A stretch of 64,000 nt of DNA from Pseudevernia furfuracea. Its lineage: Eukaryota; Ascomycota; Lecanoromycetes; Lecanorales; Parmeliaceae. The notes under the pieces are model-generated. The model was not told where the DNA came from, made no database searches, and saw nothing but the letters and a program-made list of their open reading frames with translations. This document shows positions 55,588-64,000 of this stretch, in pieces; the first letter of the stretch is position 1; every line of letters starts with the position of its first letter. The stretch covers positions 930,001-994,000 of the forward strand of contig JAIUPT010000042.1 in the NCBI GenBank assembly GCA_022315425.1. The letters run 5' to 3'. The translations under genes and the position numbers were made by a program.

Positions 55588-55896
55588 CTCTAGAATTGCC
55601 AACATCTGCTCTTTTCGCGTCAAACGAAGTGGATGAGCCTTGCACCATCGATCGTTCAAACTTCCTACCGCCAATCTTTCGAACTGGTCTCTCGCGACAC
55701 CCACTTCGTACAGCTTCCTGGGCATTCCCAAGGCCTTGAAAAGCGTATCAAGCACATCTCCCAAGTCCGAAGTCTGCCTCTCAACACCCGCTCTCCTCAG
55801 TACACTTACCACTGCCTCCTCGCTCCAAAGAATCTCCAAAACCCGCTGCTGCTGCTCGGTATTGACTCGCTTATTATACTTACCTACGGCAGGCAC
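55580..55896 (-). pseudogene. C-terminal fragment of iron-containing alcohol dehydrogenase
   Basis: About 105 codons match the C-terminal end of the fungal Fe-ADH/maleylacetate-reductase-like family: PAVGKYNKRVNTEQQQRVLE, DLGDVLDTLFKALGMPRKL, DRWCKAHPLRLT and QMLAILEM. The N-terminal three quarters, including the NAD-binding part, is absent. The frame starts without an ATG directly after PrpD-like sequence and continues in frame into the methyltransferase. A relic is the simplest reading. The fragment keeps an open frame, so it may have been lost recently or be kept as part of the methyltransferase transcript. Confidence 0.7.
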
Positions 55897-56737
55897 AATT
55901 GGAAACCTTTTCCCTGCATGAGCGTCGTATATAATCCCTATTTAGGATCTGAAAGGACAGTCGGCGCACCGAGCTGTCCTTTCTTCGCTAGAACGGCGAG
56001 ATGAACGGCGCGCATACAAGCGTCGCCTGCGGCCCGGCCTTTACGGGGGCCGGTATTTGGGGATTGGCGGTACATGCGAAGGGGCCCGGCGTCGATGAAA
56101 GCATGGGAGAGGGCAGAGAGGGTTTGCTGTTCGGTGCAGTCGAGGAGAGATTAACCTACTGCTGTAGGAGCGATACGGACTAGAACTGTGTGATCGGGGC
56201 CGACTTTGTTGAAGGCGTTGCGGATATGGAAACAGCCTTGGATTTCGTAAGCTTTGATTAAAGCTGAGAGTACGGCACGCATGGTCAGTGCTGACGACGA
56301 GGTGATACGGGCACAGGGCAACCCGGTTGACACAGTCTGCGACCGCCAGGATGGCGCCAGTATTGTCTATGCCATCAAGTCAGCATGCTACTTGCCAAAT
56401 TTGCGTAACCCCAAACTTGCTAACCGGAAGGATGTCCCCATCCAGCGCTTGGAAACGCATCATGGTGATCCAGATACCGTATCAGACTTCCCAAATCAAA
56501 AGCACCTTTCACTGGATCTAGTTCATATAGTGTCCCTGGTAATTTGAATCCATTAGGCACTTCAGTTCCTGGCACAACAGGTCCGATGACTAGACGAGCC
56601 TGAGGGCTCTGTTTCAAGGTTTCAATAGCACACCCTAAGGCGTCAAGGAGCGCTAGCTTTGCCCGCTCGAATGCTTTGGGGCTAGAGATTTCATAGTTGA
56701 ACACGTATGAGGTTATATCGACGAGGATCGGGTGGTA
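55897..56737 (-). pseudogene. MmgE/PrpD family gene, broken
   Basis: Minus-strand homology runs in family order: ILVDITSYVFNYEISSP, LALLDALGCAIETL, VVPGTEVPNGFKLPGTLYEL and AGWGHPS; after a still-recognisable intron (GTTAGC...ATAG), DNTGAILAVADC; then LIKAYEIQGCFHIRNAFNKV, APTAV, and DAGPLRMYRQSPNTGPRKG. Breaks: no start codon (TAA at 56740-56738), a frame change near 56340, an in-frame TAA after APTAVG, and a TAG in DPK-stop-GLY where Trp is expected. The last third is missing, cut where the alcohol-dehydrogenase fragment begins. The family includes 2-methylcitrate dehydratase and cis-aconitate decarboxylase-like enzymes; substrate unknown. Confidence 0.8.
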
Positions 56738-58677
56738 TTACCCTCAGCCCTCTTTCGGTTCTGGGAGCTCTGATCTCCTTGAACTTGATAGCCTCAATAG
56801 CGTTATGGTGAATCGGTATCTTATAATAACGATGTGTACGGGAATCGGTGATGGTGAGATGTTCAGAAGGCTGAGGTCTTTAGAGCAAGAATGAAGGCAA
56901 CATCGATGCTAGAAGCATCTTCATCCGCAAAAGAGTGTGCATCATAGTGGGAGAAAGCCTTTTTTGTAAACAGTGAAGGGTAAAGTCTTCAACCGAAGAG
57001 AAATTGAAGAAGCTGAATGAAAGCAAAGCAACAAGTAGAAAATGTACTTGCCAACAGTACTGTCGCTGACAGCTTATGATATAGTAATTGGAGATATAGC
57101 TTCGTATCAAAACACGGGATTGAAAGACCATAGCAAAAGCTCTCTCGTAAAGAAGGCGTTTTCTTCTAAATCATCTCGCCCGGGAAGATCCAGAGCAAGT
57201 CAAGCTCTGACTCATCTAGTGGTGATTAGCATGTTGAACCGGGCCTAGTTGCTGGTGGCTTATCTTGTGTTGTACCCTCTATGCAGAGCATGAGAAAATG
57301 ATTCTTGTCGTCACAAACCTCAAATGAATAATTGATGCAAGTTTGCGCTTGCTGCGTGCCGTGACTTGGGAGGCTAGAGGCACAGAGGCTAGAGCGGATT
57401 ATTGTTGTTGCCCATCGTAACGAGATACCTTACCAGATGACTAGGCGAGCGGTGCTTGCCAGGCAGGCCCATGGGTAATAGGCTGGAGAGTAAGGAGAAA
57501 GGAGCGGCGGGGAAATTGATCAGGGGAAAGGAGAGGGATGATGGAGTGGAGGGAAAAAGAATGGAGAGCCGGCGGGCAAAATGAACGGGGAGGTTGGAAA
57601 CGAGCATAGGAAGGTGACACAGGAGGATAGGACGGAGATGAAGACGGAGGCTTGATCTGATACATTGGAGTTCACCGCCGCTCATGATTTTTATGACTTA
57701 TTTCCTCAGACAAACTGCTACGTCGCCAACGATTGCTCTCCTTCCAATCTTCAATTCAGAACCTAGTTATTTATTCGTATAGATTGTCAGCAATCCATTC
57801 CAGCTGACAGCAACAGCTTACTCCAAGCTACTTTCGTTACATATATCGCATCTTGTTGAAAGTAAGACTTATAAGATTTGCTACCTACATACATCTTTAG
57901 AAGACTGGACTGGTACACGATACCAAGATCACTTTAGACGCGTCGAATTTTGCCGCTAGCTCAAACGTATTTAGCGCAATATTAGCGCGAACTTAGCGCC
58001 TGGAAAATAAAATCATAATTTTTTTTCCCTTCCTTCGTTCCTCATCAAAAAGCAACGGAACCAGCCACGACCATTGTTTAGCCAAATTGGACTCTACAGC
58101 AATGTGTTGCCATGTGACATCGCGTTACAGTGGTTCTGGAGATCAAGTCAAAGCCCGGATAAATAGGAAGTTTCCTTCTCGATGAGTCTTTTTGAATAAG
58201 GGCGATGGGAGGGGAATGTCGATAGATGGGCTACATGCTTTCATTCTGGATATTTCATACGTACTTTGACTTATTGAGTATTGCGAGTATGTCTATTCGA
58301 TGCGTTCAGAGTATTTAAAAGAAACGCGCGTTCGTGCTTTCGACATACTGCTTGCGGACTTTGTCCGGTCCGTGAAAAGGCCAGCCGTTCTCGGGAATGA
58401 GTACAATTTCATCTCTGTCCCATTCCTGATGACTAGCCCGGACAGTATTGTTTTTGTTTTGATGTTTTCGTGCCTGGCATTCCTCGCTTGAGAAATCTAA
58501 AATATGCAGCACGTCTCCCAGCCATCACTTATAACTCGACTGCCGTTTCGAGTCTGCCAGCCATCAGCTTTGCTCTCACACGCTCTTTACATCTGTCCTT
58601 CTTTGCTGCAAAACTACTTAATTTTCTTACAGTCATTGCTTTTTCACGCCCAACAATCCATAAATCCAAGAATCGCC
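56738..58677. other. Gene-poor, AT-rich stretch
   Basis: About 1.9 kb upstream of the GPI-anchored protein gene. Three TTAGCGC motifs at 57968-57998, and an A/T-rich run near 58000-58030. Short frames only; no transposon ends seen. The last few hundred bp is the promoter of the next gene. Confidence 0.4.
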
Positions 58678-59598
58678 ATGAAGCAGACATCCATCGCCGC
58701 CGCCTTTTTGGTAGTCGGCGCCACGGCGCAGAACTCGACGTCAACAAGGACTGTTTATTATAGCACTTGCTCGGCCACCGCTGGGGGAATCGTGACCGCT
58801 ACTGACATTCAAACCTACTGCCCGCCATGCGAGGCGGCGGGTATGACAACTTTCCCAGGTGGATCCCTCACGACGTACACGACTACTTACTCCCAGGTTT
58901 GCCCCACCGGTCTGGCGGAGGCAACCTACACCGTCACCGAACCCTGCCCAAGCACTGGTCTTGCACGGGGATCTAGCTATATCCCACAAGGGTTCACTGT
59001 AACGACTGTGCCATGCTCTGTTTGCGAAGCAGGCAAGTCACAATATGCGCAGACAACGCCTGGCCCAGCTCTGGCTTCTGCTCTCGCCGCTCCACCAGCA
59101 GCTCCCGCCATCCCAACTTCTGGAGCCGGAGCTGGAAATGCCGCACCACCGTCTGTATCTGCTCCCGCTGCCGCCCCTGGCGCCCCTGGTGCTGGTGCCT
59201 CCGGTGCCCCAGCGGCTGCCGGTGCCGCATCGCCCGCCAACGCTGAAAATGCTGCCGCAGCTCCCGCAGCTTCTGCCGAGAACGGCGCTACAGCTCCCTC
59301 CGAGAACGGCGCCGCATCTCCTGCAGAGAACGGCGCCGCATCTCCTGCAGAGAATGGCGCCGCATCTCCCGCCGAGAATGGCGCTACATCTCCCGCCGAG
59401 AATGGCGCCGGAGCCCCTGCACCTTACCCGCTGCCATCTCAGGCTGGCCAGGTCGGCGCTGCGAGCGGCGCCCCGGCCTCCAACGGCAACAGCACTGTTC
59501 CCTTCCAGGGTGCTGCGAACAAAATTTCAGCCGTCGACATCTCATCATTCATAACTGCATTGGCAACTCTCATTACCGGGTTCGCTTTTGTACTATGA
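58678..59598 (+). CDS. GPI-anchored surface protein with PAENGA tandem repeats
   Basis: Single exon, 306 aa from ATG 58678; the frame is open upstream, but the signal peptide (MKQTSIAAAFLVVGATAQ) fixes the start. Residues 20-130 form a Cys-containing domain of paired motifs (VYYSTCSATAGGIVTATDIQ, YCPPCEAAGM, QVCPTG, VPCSVCEAG) seen in ascomycete surface proteins. Residues 130-270 are Ala/Pro/Gly-rich with an eight-residue repeat (SPAENGAA) encoded by 24-bp units. The C-terminus is a GPI-type tail (SSFITALATLITGFAFVL). Likely cell wall or plasma-membrane outer face; adhesin or wall structural role is a guess. Confidence 0.85.
   Translation: MKQTSIAAAFLVVGATAQNSTSTRTVYYSTCSATAGGIVTATDIQTYCPPCEAAGMTTFPGGSLTTYTTTYSQVCPTGLAEATYTVTEPCPSTGLARGSSYIPQGFTVTTVPCSVCEAGKSQYAQTTPGPALASALAAPPAAPAIPTSGAGAGNAAPPSVSAPAAAPGAPGAGASGAPAAAGAASPANAENAAAAPAASAENGATAPSENGAASPAENGAASPAENGAASPAENGATSPAENGAGAPAPYPLPSQAGQVGAASGAPASNGNSTVPFQGAANKISAVDISSFITALATLITGFAFVL
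59275..59411. repeat. 24-bp coding minisatellite (SPAENGAA)
   Basis: About six in-frame 24-bp copies with mostly synonymous differences. The copies alternate AAC/AAT and CCT/CCC codons. Confidence 0.85.
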
Positions 59599-60134
59599 TC
59601 AACACCAAGAAGGATCAATAGTCACTATTTCATTTTGGTTCGGGTATGCTCCTCAAAGCGTTCTTGTTACCTGAATTATGCTGATCTCTTTACCGTAGGC
59701 GTTTATTGGATGCGTCACTGTTGTATTCGATTCAGGTATTTGTTACCATCGTGGAAGCTGGACCGAGGGACTTCATTTACATGGGATAATACTCTGATGT
59801 TATCATAATTATCAATACTATTATCTTCACCCCTTCTCATCTTAATCGATCTATGATCTATACTCATCGAACCTTATTTCTAACAAACAGCGCTTTGTTG
59901 TTCCTACATAATGACTCAACAAAGACCGTGTGAACTCATGTTGAAACTTTGTTTCTTATCCAGCAAGTCTTTGTTCATCTATTGTTGGTAACAACACCTC
60001 TTTATTGCTACCCAAGCCACATCGCTCTTCCTCTTTCACCCTTACAACCTTTTAACTACCCAACTACCCTGCGCTGCAATCCTATCATCGTTGATTTACT
60101 CACACAGGAAGTATCGATACATCAGCACATAATC
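59599..60134. promoter_or_regulatory. Intergenic, tandem genes
   Basis: 3' flank of the GPI-anchored gene and promoter of the zinc-ribbon-like gene. The reading frame of the downstream gene stays open up to 59949, but the segment is Ile/Leu/Pro-rich and looks non-coding. Confidence 0.4.
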
Positions 60135-62354
60135 ATGGCGCCCGGCGCGTCCTCCTCCAACGACGGATATAGAGAATTCTATGCTCCACGTACTACAGAA
60201 CCTCCTAAAAAATCTCAACGACAGTCGATGCCGCGGTTCGAGCATCAAACACACCCAACGCCGGTCGAACTGCACACCTCACACGGTTCTGTGAATCGTA
60301 CCAAACCTGAGGACGACGACCAAATAGAGGCAGGCTGTTGGGGCGAGGTCAAAAATTACAAAGCCGGAGATGAGTTCGTTCTGCTATGGAAGTGGGTAGA
60401 TGACCTCATGGACAAACGGCGAGCTAAGAATGACTCCAGCAAGTCACATAACGTCAACAAGTCAACTTCGGGACAACCCAGACCAACTCCCTCTTCATCA
60501 CGTGAGGCCCGCCATGTTCCCAGGCCAGTCGTCACCTCATCACCGGAAGCAGTGAGGAAACGGGCTACAGACAGGGAAGACATGCGTGAGTACAAGGCTC
60601 AACGTCATACGCCGTGGGGCGAGCTGTTTTACTTGTACCAAACTTGGAAGGACCAGCGAGCTAAGAAGAAAGCAGATCAAGTTAGACAGAGAAGGGCCGA
60701 AGAGATCGCCAGGAACCAGGCCACCGAGAGCAGGGACGAGTCAACTCGCGGTCGCTCAAAAAACCGACGCGAGCCTCCTCGAACCACCCCGTCGCCACCA
60801 GATCAAGATCATGCAGCAGACTCCCAGCCAGGCACAGCAAGGAAACCAGTTCCTGTTTACAACAAGAAGAGAGGTGAGGTAAAAAGGCACGCCGTCAAGA
60901 TCTCTCAGCTGCCTCCAGTACATCATAGCGTTCACCTAGAGCACACCCCTTCAAACAACTATCGCACCAAACCTTCGCCTGCTCGTGGCCAGAAGGACAA
61001 GGCAAATCGCGACACACGCTTTTCCGATTTCCTCCACCAGGACCGTAATGCGCCGCCGTCGCAGAAGCCCGCTCCCACACGCTACACACAAAGGACCAAC
61101 GCCGTACCAGGTGAAAACGACGAGCTCGTGCGCAACAGTCGCTACTCATCCGTTCTCGATCCTGCGAAGGCGATTAAGAAAGCCAAAGAAGCCGAGAAGG
61201 CGAAAGGTCCGTCGTGCTACATTTGTAATTCTTCTGACTGCTTCGGTGGCTATCGCGACAAGATAACTGACCTCTTCGTCTGTGAAGCCTGCCAGAAAGA
61301 AGAGAGAATTCGGCCCGTCGAACGCGCATGCACTTTTTGCGGCCAACAGAATGATAAGGGATATGCCGGTAATGGGTTGTGGATGTGCAGAGCATGCCGA
61401 AGCCCAGCTACGCCGAAGGAGCTGCCGCCGTCACCAAAGCTTTCTCGCAAAGCCACATCAAAGCCGAAGTGTGCGTGTGATACCCCTTGTCCTCCCATCG
61501 AGACTTTCGATGATAAGAGGATATCCGTTTGTCCAAATTGTAATAAGCAGCTAACCCCGTTCCCAGTCATTCAGTCGAACCCGGAGTCAAGGCTCAACCA
61601 AAGCAACTCTCATGCTTCCCTAGCTAGCGAGGGCGTGCCTATCTCAGAGTACAACAGCGATCATCTCTACTCCGACGACTCGTACGAGACACGAGCCACC
61701 ACGCCCCCGCCACGGAGGCCAATTGGACTCGGTATCACATTGCAAGAGGAGGAGGAGGAGGAGGAGGAGGAATTCCGGCCCACACCTCCGCTCAAAGACA
61801 GCAAATACTACCAAGACTCCCCGACCTTCCCGGCCATGGACTACAACCATTCCTATCTCCGCAAACCCGGCGCCAAGCACCCATACGCGCCCTCATCCGC
61901 ATCAACAACAAGAACGGCCTCGGTCTCCTTCGCCCACGACCTCCCTAAACCCAGACCATCTTCCCAATCCTCCAAGGGACCGCGCCATCAGCAAGATCAG
62001 CCCTTCAACAACAACCCAACCACCTACCCATACCCGCCTCCGCCCGGCATCCCGGCAGCACTTCACAAGCCCAGACCGGCCAGCAGCGTCTACCCAACCG
62101 ACGAGCCAGCCATGGATTTCCCGTATCCGCCTCCCCCGATCCCTCAGGAGTACGCGAACAGGCCGAGGAGGTCCAGCGCTGTCGCTCCCGGTACGCTTTC
62201 CAAAGCCGCTTTGGCTCGGACAGAGCCGGTGAGTCCGGAATCGCTCTCCTCGCCCACGAGCACGGAGAGTGGAAGGACGGCGTTCAAAAGACGCTCGTCG
62301 TGGTATGATTTCTGGAAGCCGGTTTTTGAGAAGACGGGAGGGAGGAGCCCATGA
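60135..62354 (+). CDS. CxxC zinc-ribbon-like protein with disordered flanks, unknown
   Basis: Single exon, 739 aa. I choose ATG 60135 (MAPGASSSND) over the open frame from 59949. Residues 50-240 hold two related aromatic helical segments (KAGDEFVLLWKWVDDLMDKR and TPWGELFYLYQTWKDQRAKK). The centre has three CxxC-based modules: CYICNSSDC...CEAC (about 415-440), CTFCGQQ...MCRAC (about 460-485) and CACDTPC...CPNC (about 505-530). These look like tandem zinc ribbons. The tail is Pro/Ser/Tyr-rich with a poly-Glu run (EEEEEEEEEF) and ends WYDFWKPVFEKT. The function is unknown; binding to nucleic acid or to a protein partner is possible. Confidence 0.8.
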   Translation: MAPGASSSNDGYREFYAPRTTEPPKKSQRQSMPRFEHQTHPTPVELHTSHGSVNRTKPEDDDQIEAGCWGEVKNYKAGDEFVLLWKWVDDLMDKRRAKNDSSKSHNVNKSTSGQPRPTPSSSREARHVPRPVVTSSPEAVRKRATDREDMREYKAQRHTPWGELFYLYQTWKDQRAKKKADQVRQRRAEEIARNQATESRDESTRGRSKNRREPPRTTPSPPDQDHAADSQPGTARKPVPVYNKKRGEVKRHAVKISQLPPVHHSVHLEHTPSNNYRTKPSPARGQKDKANRDTRFSDFLHQDRNAPPSQKPAPTRYTQRTNAVPGENDELVRNSRYSSVLDPAKAIKKAKEAEKAKGPSCYICNSSDCFGGYRDKITDLFVCEACQKEERIRPVERACTFCGQQNDKGYAGNGLWMCRACRSPATPKELPPSPKLSRKATSKPKCACDTPCPPIETFDDKRISVCPNCNKQLTPFPVIQSNPESRLNQSNSHASLASEGVPISEYNSDHLYSDDSYETRATTPPPRRPIGLGITLQEEEEEEEEEFRPTPPLKDSKYYQDSPTFPAMDYNHSYLRKPGAKHPYAPSSASTTRTASVSFAHDLPKPRPSSQSSKGPRHQQDQPFNNNPTTYPYPPPPGIPAALHKPRPASSVYPTDEPAMDFPYPPPPIPQEYANRPRRSSAVAPGTLSKAALARTEPVSPESLSSPTSTESGRTAFKRRSSWYDFWKPVFEKTGGRSP

Positions 62355-62359
62355 GAGGG

Positions 62360-62396
<37 letters not shown>

Positions 62397-64000
62397 GAGT
62401 GAGGTTTTAAGGAGTCAGTTGGAATCAATGGGAAGTTGTATGAATTGCGAGATATATATATGAAAACGTTCTGGTGGGTGGGTAGGGACACTGTTGTTGC
62501 ACGCGTCAAGAATACCGACTGGATCCTTTTTTGAGACTCATCAAATAGTCTGCACTCGTATTCAAGTCATTTGGTCACTTTAACAACTTTCGTTCGTCCA
62601 ATGGATTCTAATACATTCATGATGTTTCGTTCGAGTATGATGGGATCATGAAGCCGTAGTAGGAAGATGCTCAAAGTGTTCAATGTAAGAGATGGTAGCA
62701 AAAAATCTCGACGCTCGGCTAAAAAAAAGTGTGACCATATTGTTGACCAAGTTATCCTGAAATAATTGCCATCTCACGGGACCATGTTCAATATTCTCTA
62801 TTCGGCATGTTTGAATAGAAAGAGCCGACTTCTCCTGGTCCATTGCTCACAAAAGTCTGTATGAATGAAACAAAGGGAGCTCTTACATGCCACTGTTATA
62901 CGCCAAACTTTTCTGGAGTTTAGGAAAACCATTGTGACGGTTGTCACTCTGTTCTGGCAGCGCGCCTGAATCGTAGGACGGACTCTATTCATTGGTTCTC
63001 GCCCTCTATGCACGCATAGAAAATAGAAGCAACTTTCCAATTCTTCAGTTCCAGCGGGAGAAAACTCACTTCCTTTGGCACGCAATTTCCATGGCCAGTC
63101 ACGTTCGCATAGTAATATAACTCCTGTGGAGAGTGAATCTCGGCCCTAATCAGGATTACCTGATCCTCAGTGGTCACCTTTTGGTGTAGTCGTAACGGTT
63201 AGCAAACCCGTCCCTTCTCTCGATGACCAGGTATTTATGTTTGTCTGCTTTGATAGAAGGTTTAACATACGAGCTGATCCATGTTCTGGGCTGGTCTATA
63301 TCACCTGATTACCAAAGATGGGGCCCACCAGATGTTGCAGGAGAATCTTCTGGTATACCTGAATTGCTGATTATCGCTGTCTATCAGGATTCAATTTCCC
63401 TATCACCGACCCGGCTAGCCATAGTCAAGGCCTTCTGGTAACGTTGGGTTATGGTCGCGCCAAAAACTCGTAACGGCTTTTGGAAAAACATGAAGGGAAC
63501 CCATTCAAATGGGGCGAGGCGGCAGATAAATTTATGTCTAACAACACAAACCCCCAAACATTTAGTGCACGCCATATTCTTGTCACGGATCACGTCCCAT
63601 TCCAACCAAATCTTCGTCTTGATTGATTGATTGATTGATTACTTCATACTACCCTGGAGTCAGCCTCTAGTGACCGACTATGCGAGTTGTCGGATATTTC
63701 GCGTCCTGGCATTCAGCCATGCTGTAGTAAATTGCTCGAGTGAGTGAAAATTTCATTTGCATGGATTTGAGACGCTTGGGAGAAAGAGATTTTCGTCCAA
63801 CGCGACTTGGCTACTATGGGCCCATGGGGCTTCAGGCCCTAGCCTCAGCTTCTTAGGGACCGATTTTCGGAAACCGACACTATGTCTGGGGCGTAATGGA
63901 AAGCCGACGAATATCAGGTCTACCGCAGGAATCCACGGACTCTTCGGTGCAGAAGGACTGAGGCTTTGTGGGTCTCACTATCACCTTTTACATACCGGGT
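62355..64000. other. Window end, no gene recognised
   Basis: It starts with the G34 homopolymer and then has only short frames. A GATT array lies at 63619-63640. No gene, RNA or transposon end is supported. Confidence 0.4.
62362..62395. repeat. 34-nt G homopolymer
   Basis: An unbroken G run beginning 7 bp after the stop codon of the zinc-ribbon-like gene. Confidence 0.8.

Noticed and set aside
56340..56385. 43-bp intron that would remove the PrpD frame change
   Set aside because: GTGTCA...GTCAG would be very short and would delete the linker, whose length (about 15 codons) matches the family; a one-base indel fits better.
1..64000. tRNA, rRNA or CRISPR
   Set aside because: No convincing tRNA T-loop plus acceptor pairing, no rRNA-like conserved blocks and no spaced identical repeats were found by eye; a tRNA scan would be decisive.

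Overview
The window looks like nuclear DNA of a filamentous ascomycete (Pezizomycotina). Genes are compact, and most are split by 40-170 bp introns with GTRNGY-type donors, CTRAY branch points and (C/T)AG acceptors. Typical ascomycete families are present: Zn2Cys6 regulator, HxB-type molybdenum cofactor sulfurase, Yor1-type ABCC transporter, GPI-anchored wall proteins and small Cys-rich secreted proteins. I cannot fix the class; Dothideomycetes or Leotiomycetes would both fit. All splice models are my own, from reading-frame and splice-site agreement; no transcript data were available.

Layout. 0-5.2 kb: a protein with a degenerate Cys cluster, a GPI-anchored wall-type protein and a disordered acidic protein. 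6.7-9.0 kb: a SAM+PH polarity-type protein whose first coding exon is only the ATG. 9-12 kb: no gene seen. 12-17.3 kb: a Zn2Cys6 regulator and the MoCo sulfurase. 17.5-19.9 kb: a divergent pair of secreted proteins sharing one promoter. 19.9-25 kb: mostly gene-poor, with a small Ser/Pro-rich protein. 25-32.7 kb: a conserved unknown protein, a PAQR receptor (Izh3), THO subunit 5 and a 3beta-HSD-type SDR. 33.5-39 kb: a secreted protein, a dienelactone hydrolase-like protein and a single-span membrane protein. 39-41.2 kb: microsatellite-rich intergenic DNA. 41.2-54 kb: an SGNH/GDSL-like secreted protein, a Yor1-like ABC transporter, Gpi10 mannosyltransferase and ornithine aminotransferase. 54.5-56.7 kb: a relic locus in which a broken MmgE/PrpD gene runs into the C-terminal scrap of an iron-containing alcohol dehydrogenase, which runs in frame into a methyltransferase. 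58.7-62.4 kb: a repeat-bearing GPI-anchored protein and a protein with paired CxxC zinc-ribbon-like modules, followed by 34 consecutive Gs.

Functionally this is mostly housekeeping (GPI anchor synthesis, mRNA export, arginine/ornithine catabolism, MoCo maturation, sterol/zinc-type membrane signalling) mixed with surface and secreted proteins. I found no CRISPR, rRNA, tRNA or intact transposon. The most unusual locus is the 54.5-56.7 kb chimera, which looks like the collapsed remnant of a small catabolic or secondary-metabolism cluster. Other points of note: two introns that are stop-free multiples of three (GPI10, OAT), a likely GC-AG intron (SDR), and an SGNH protein whose nucleophile Ser is Asn.
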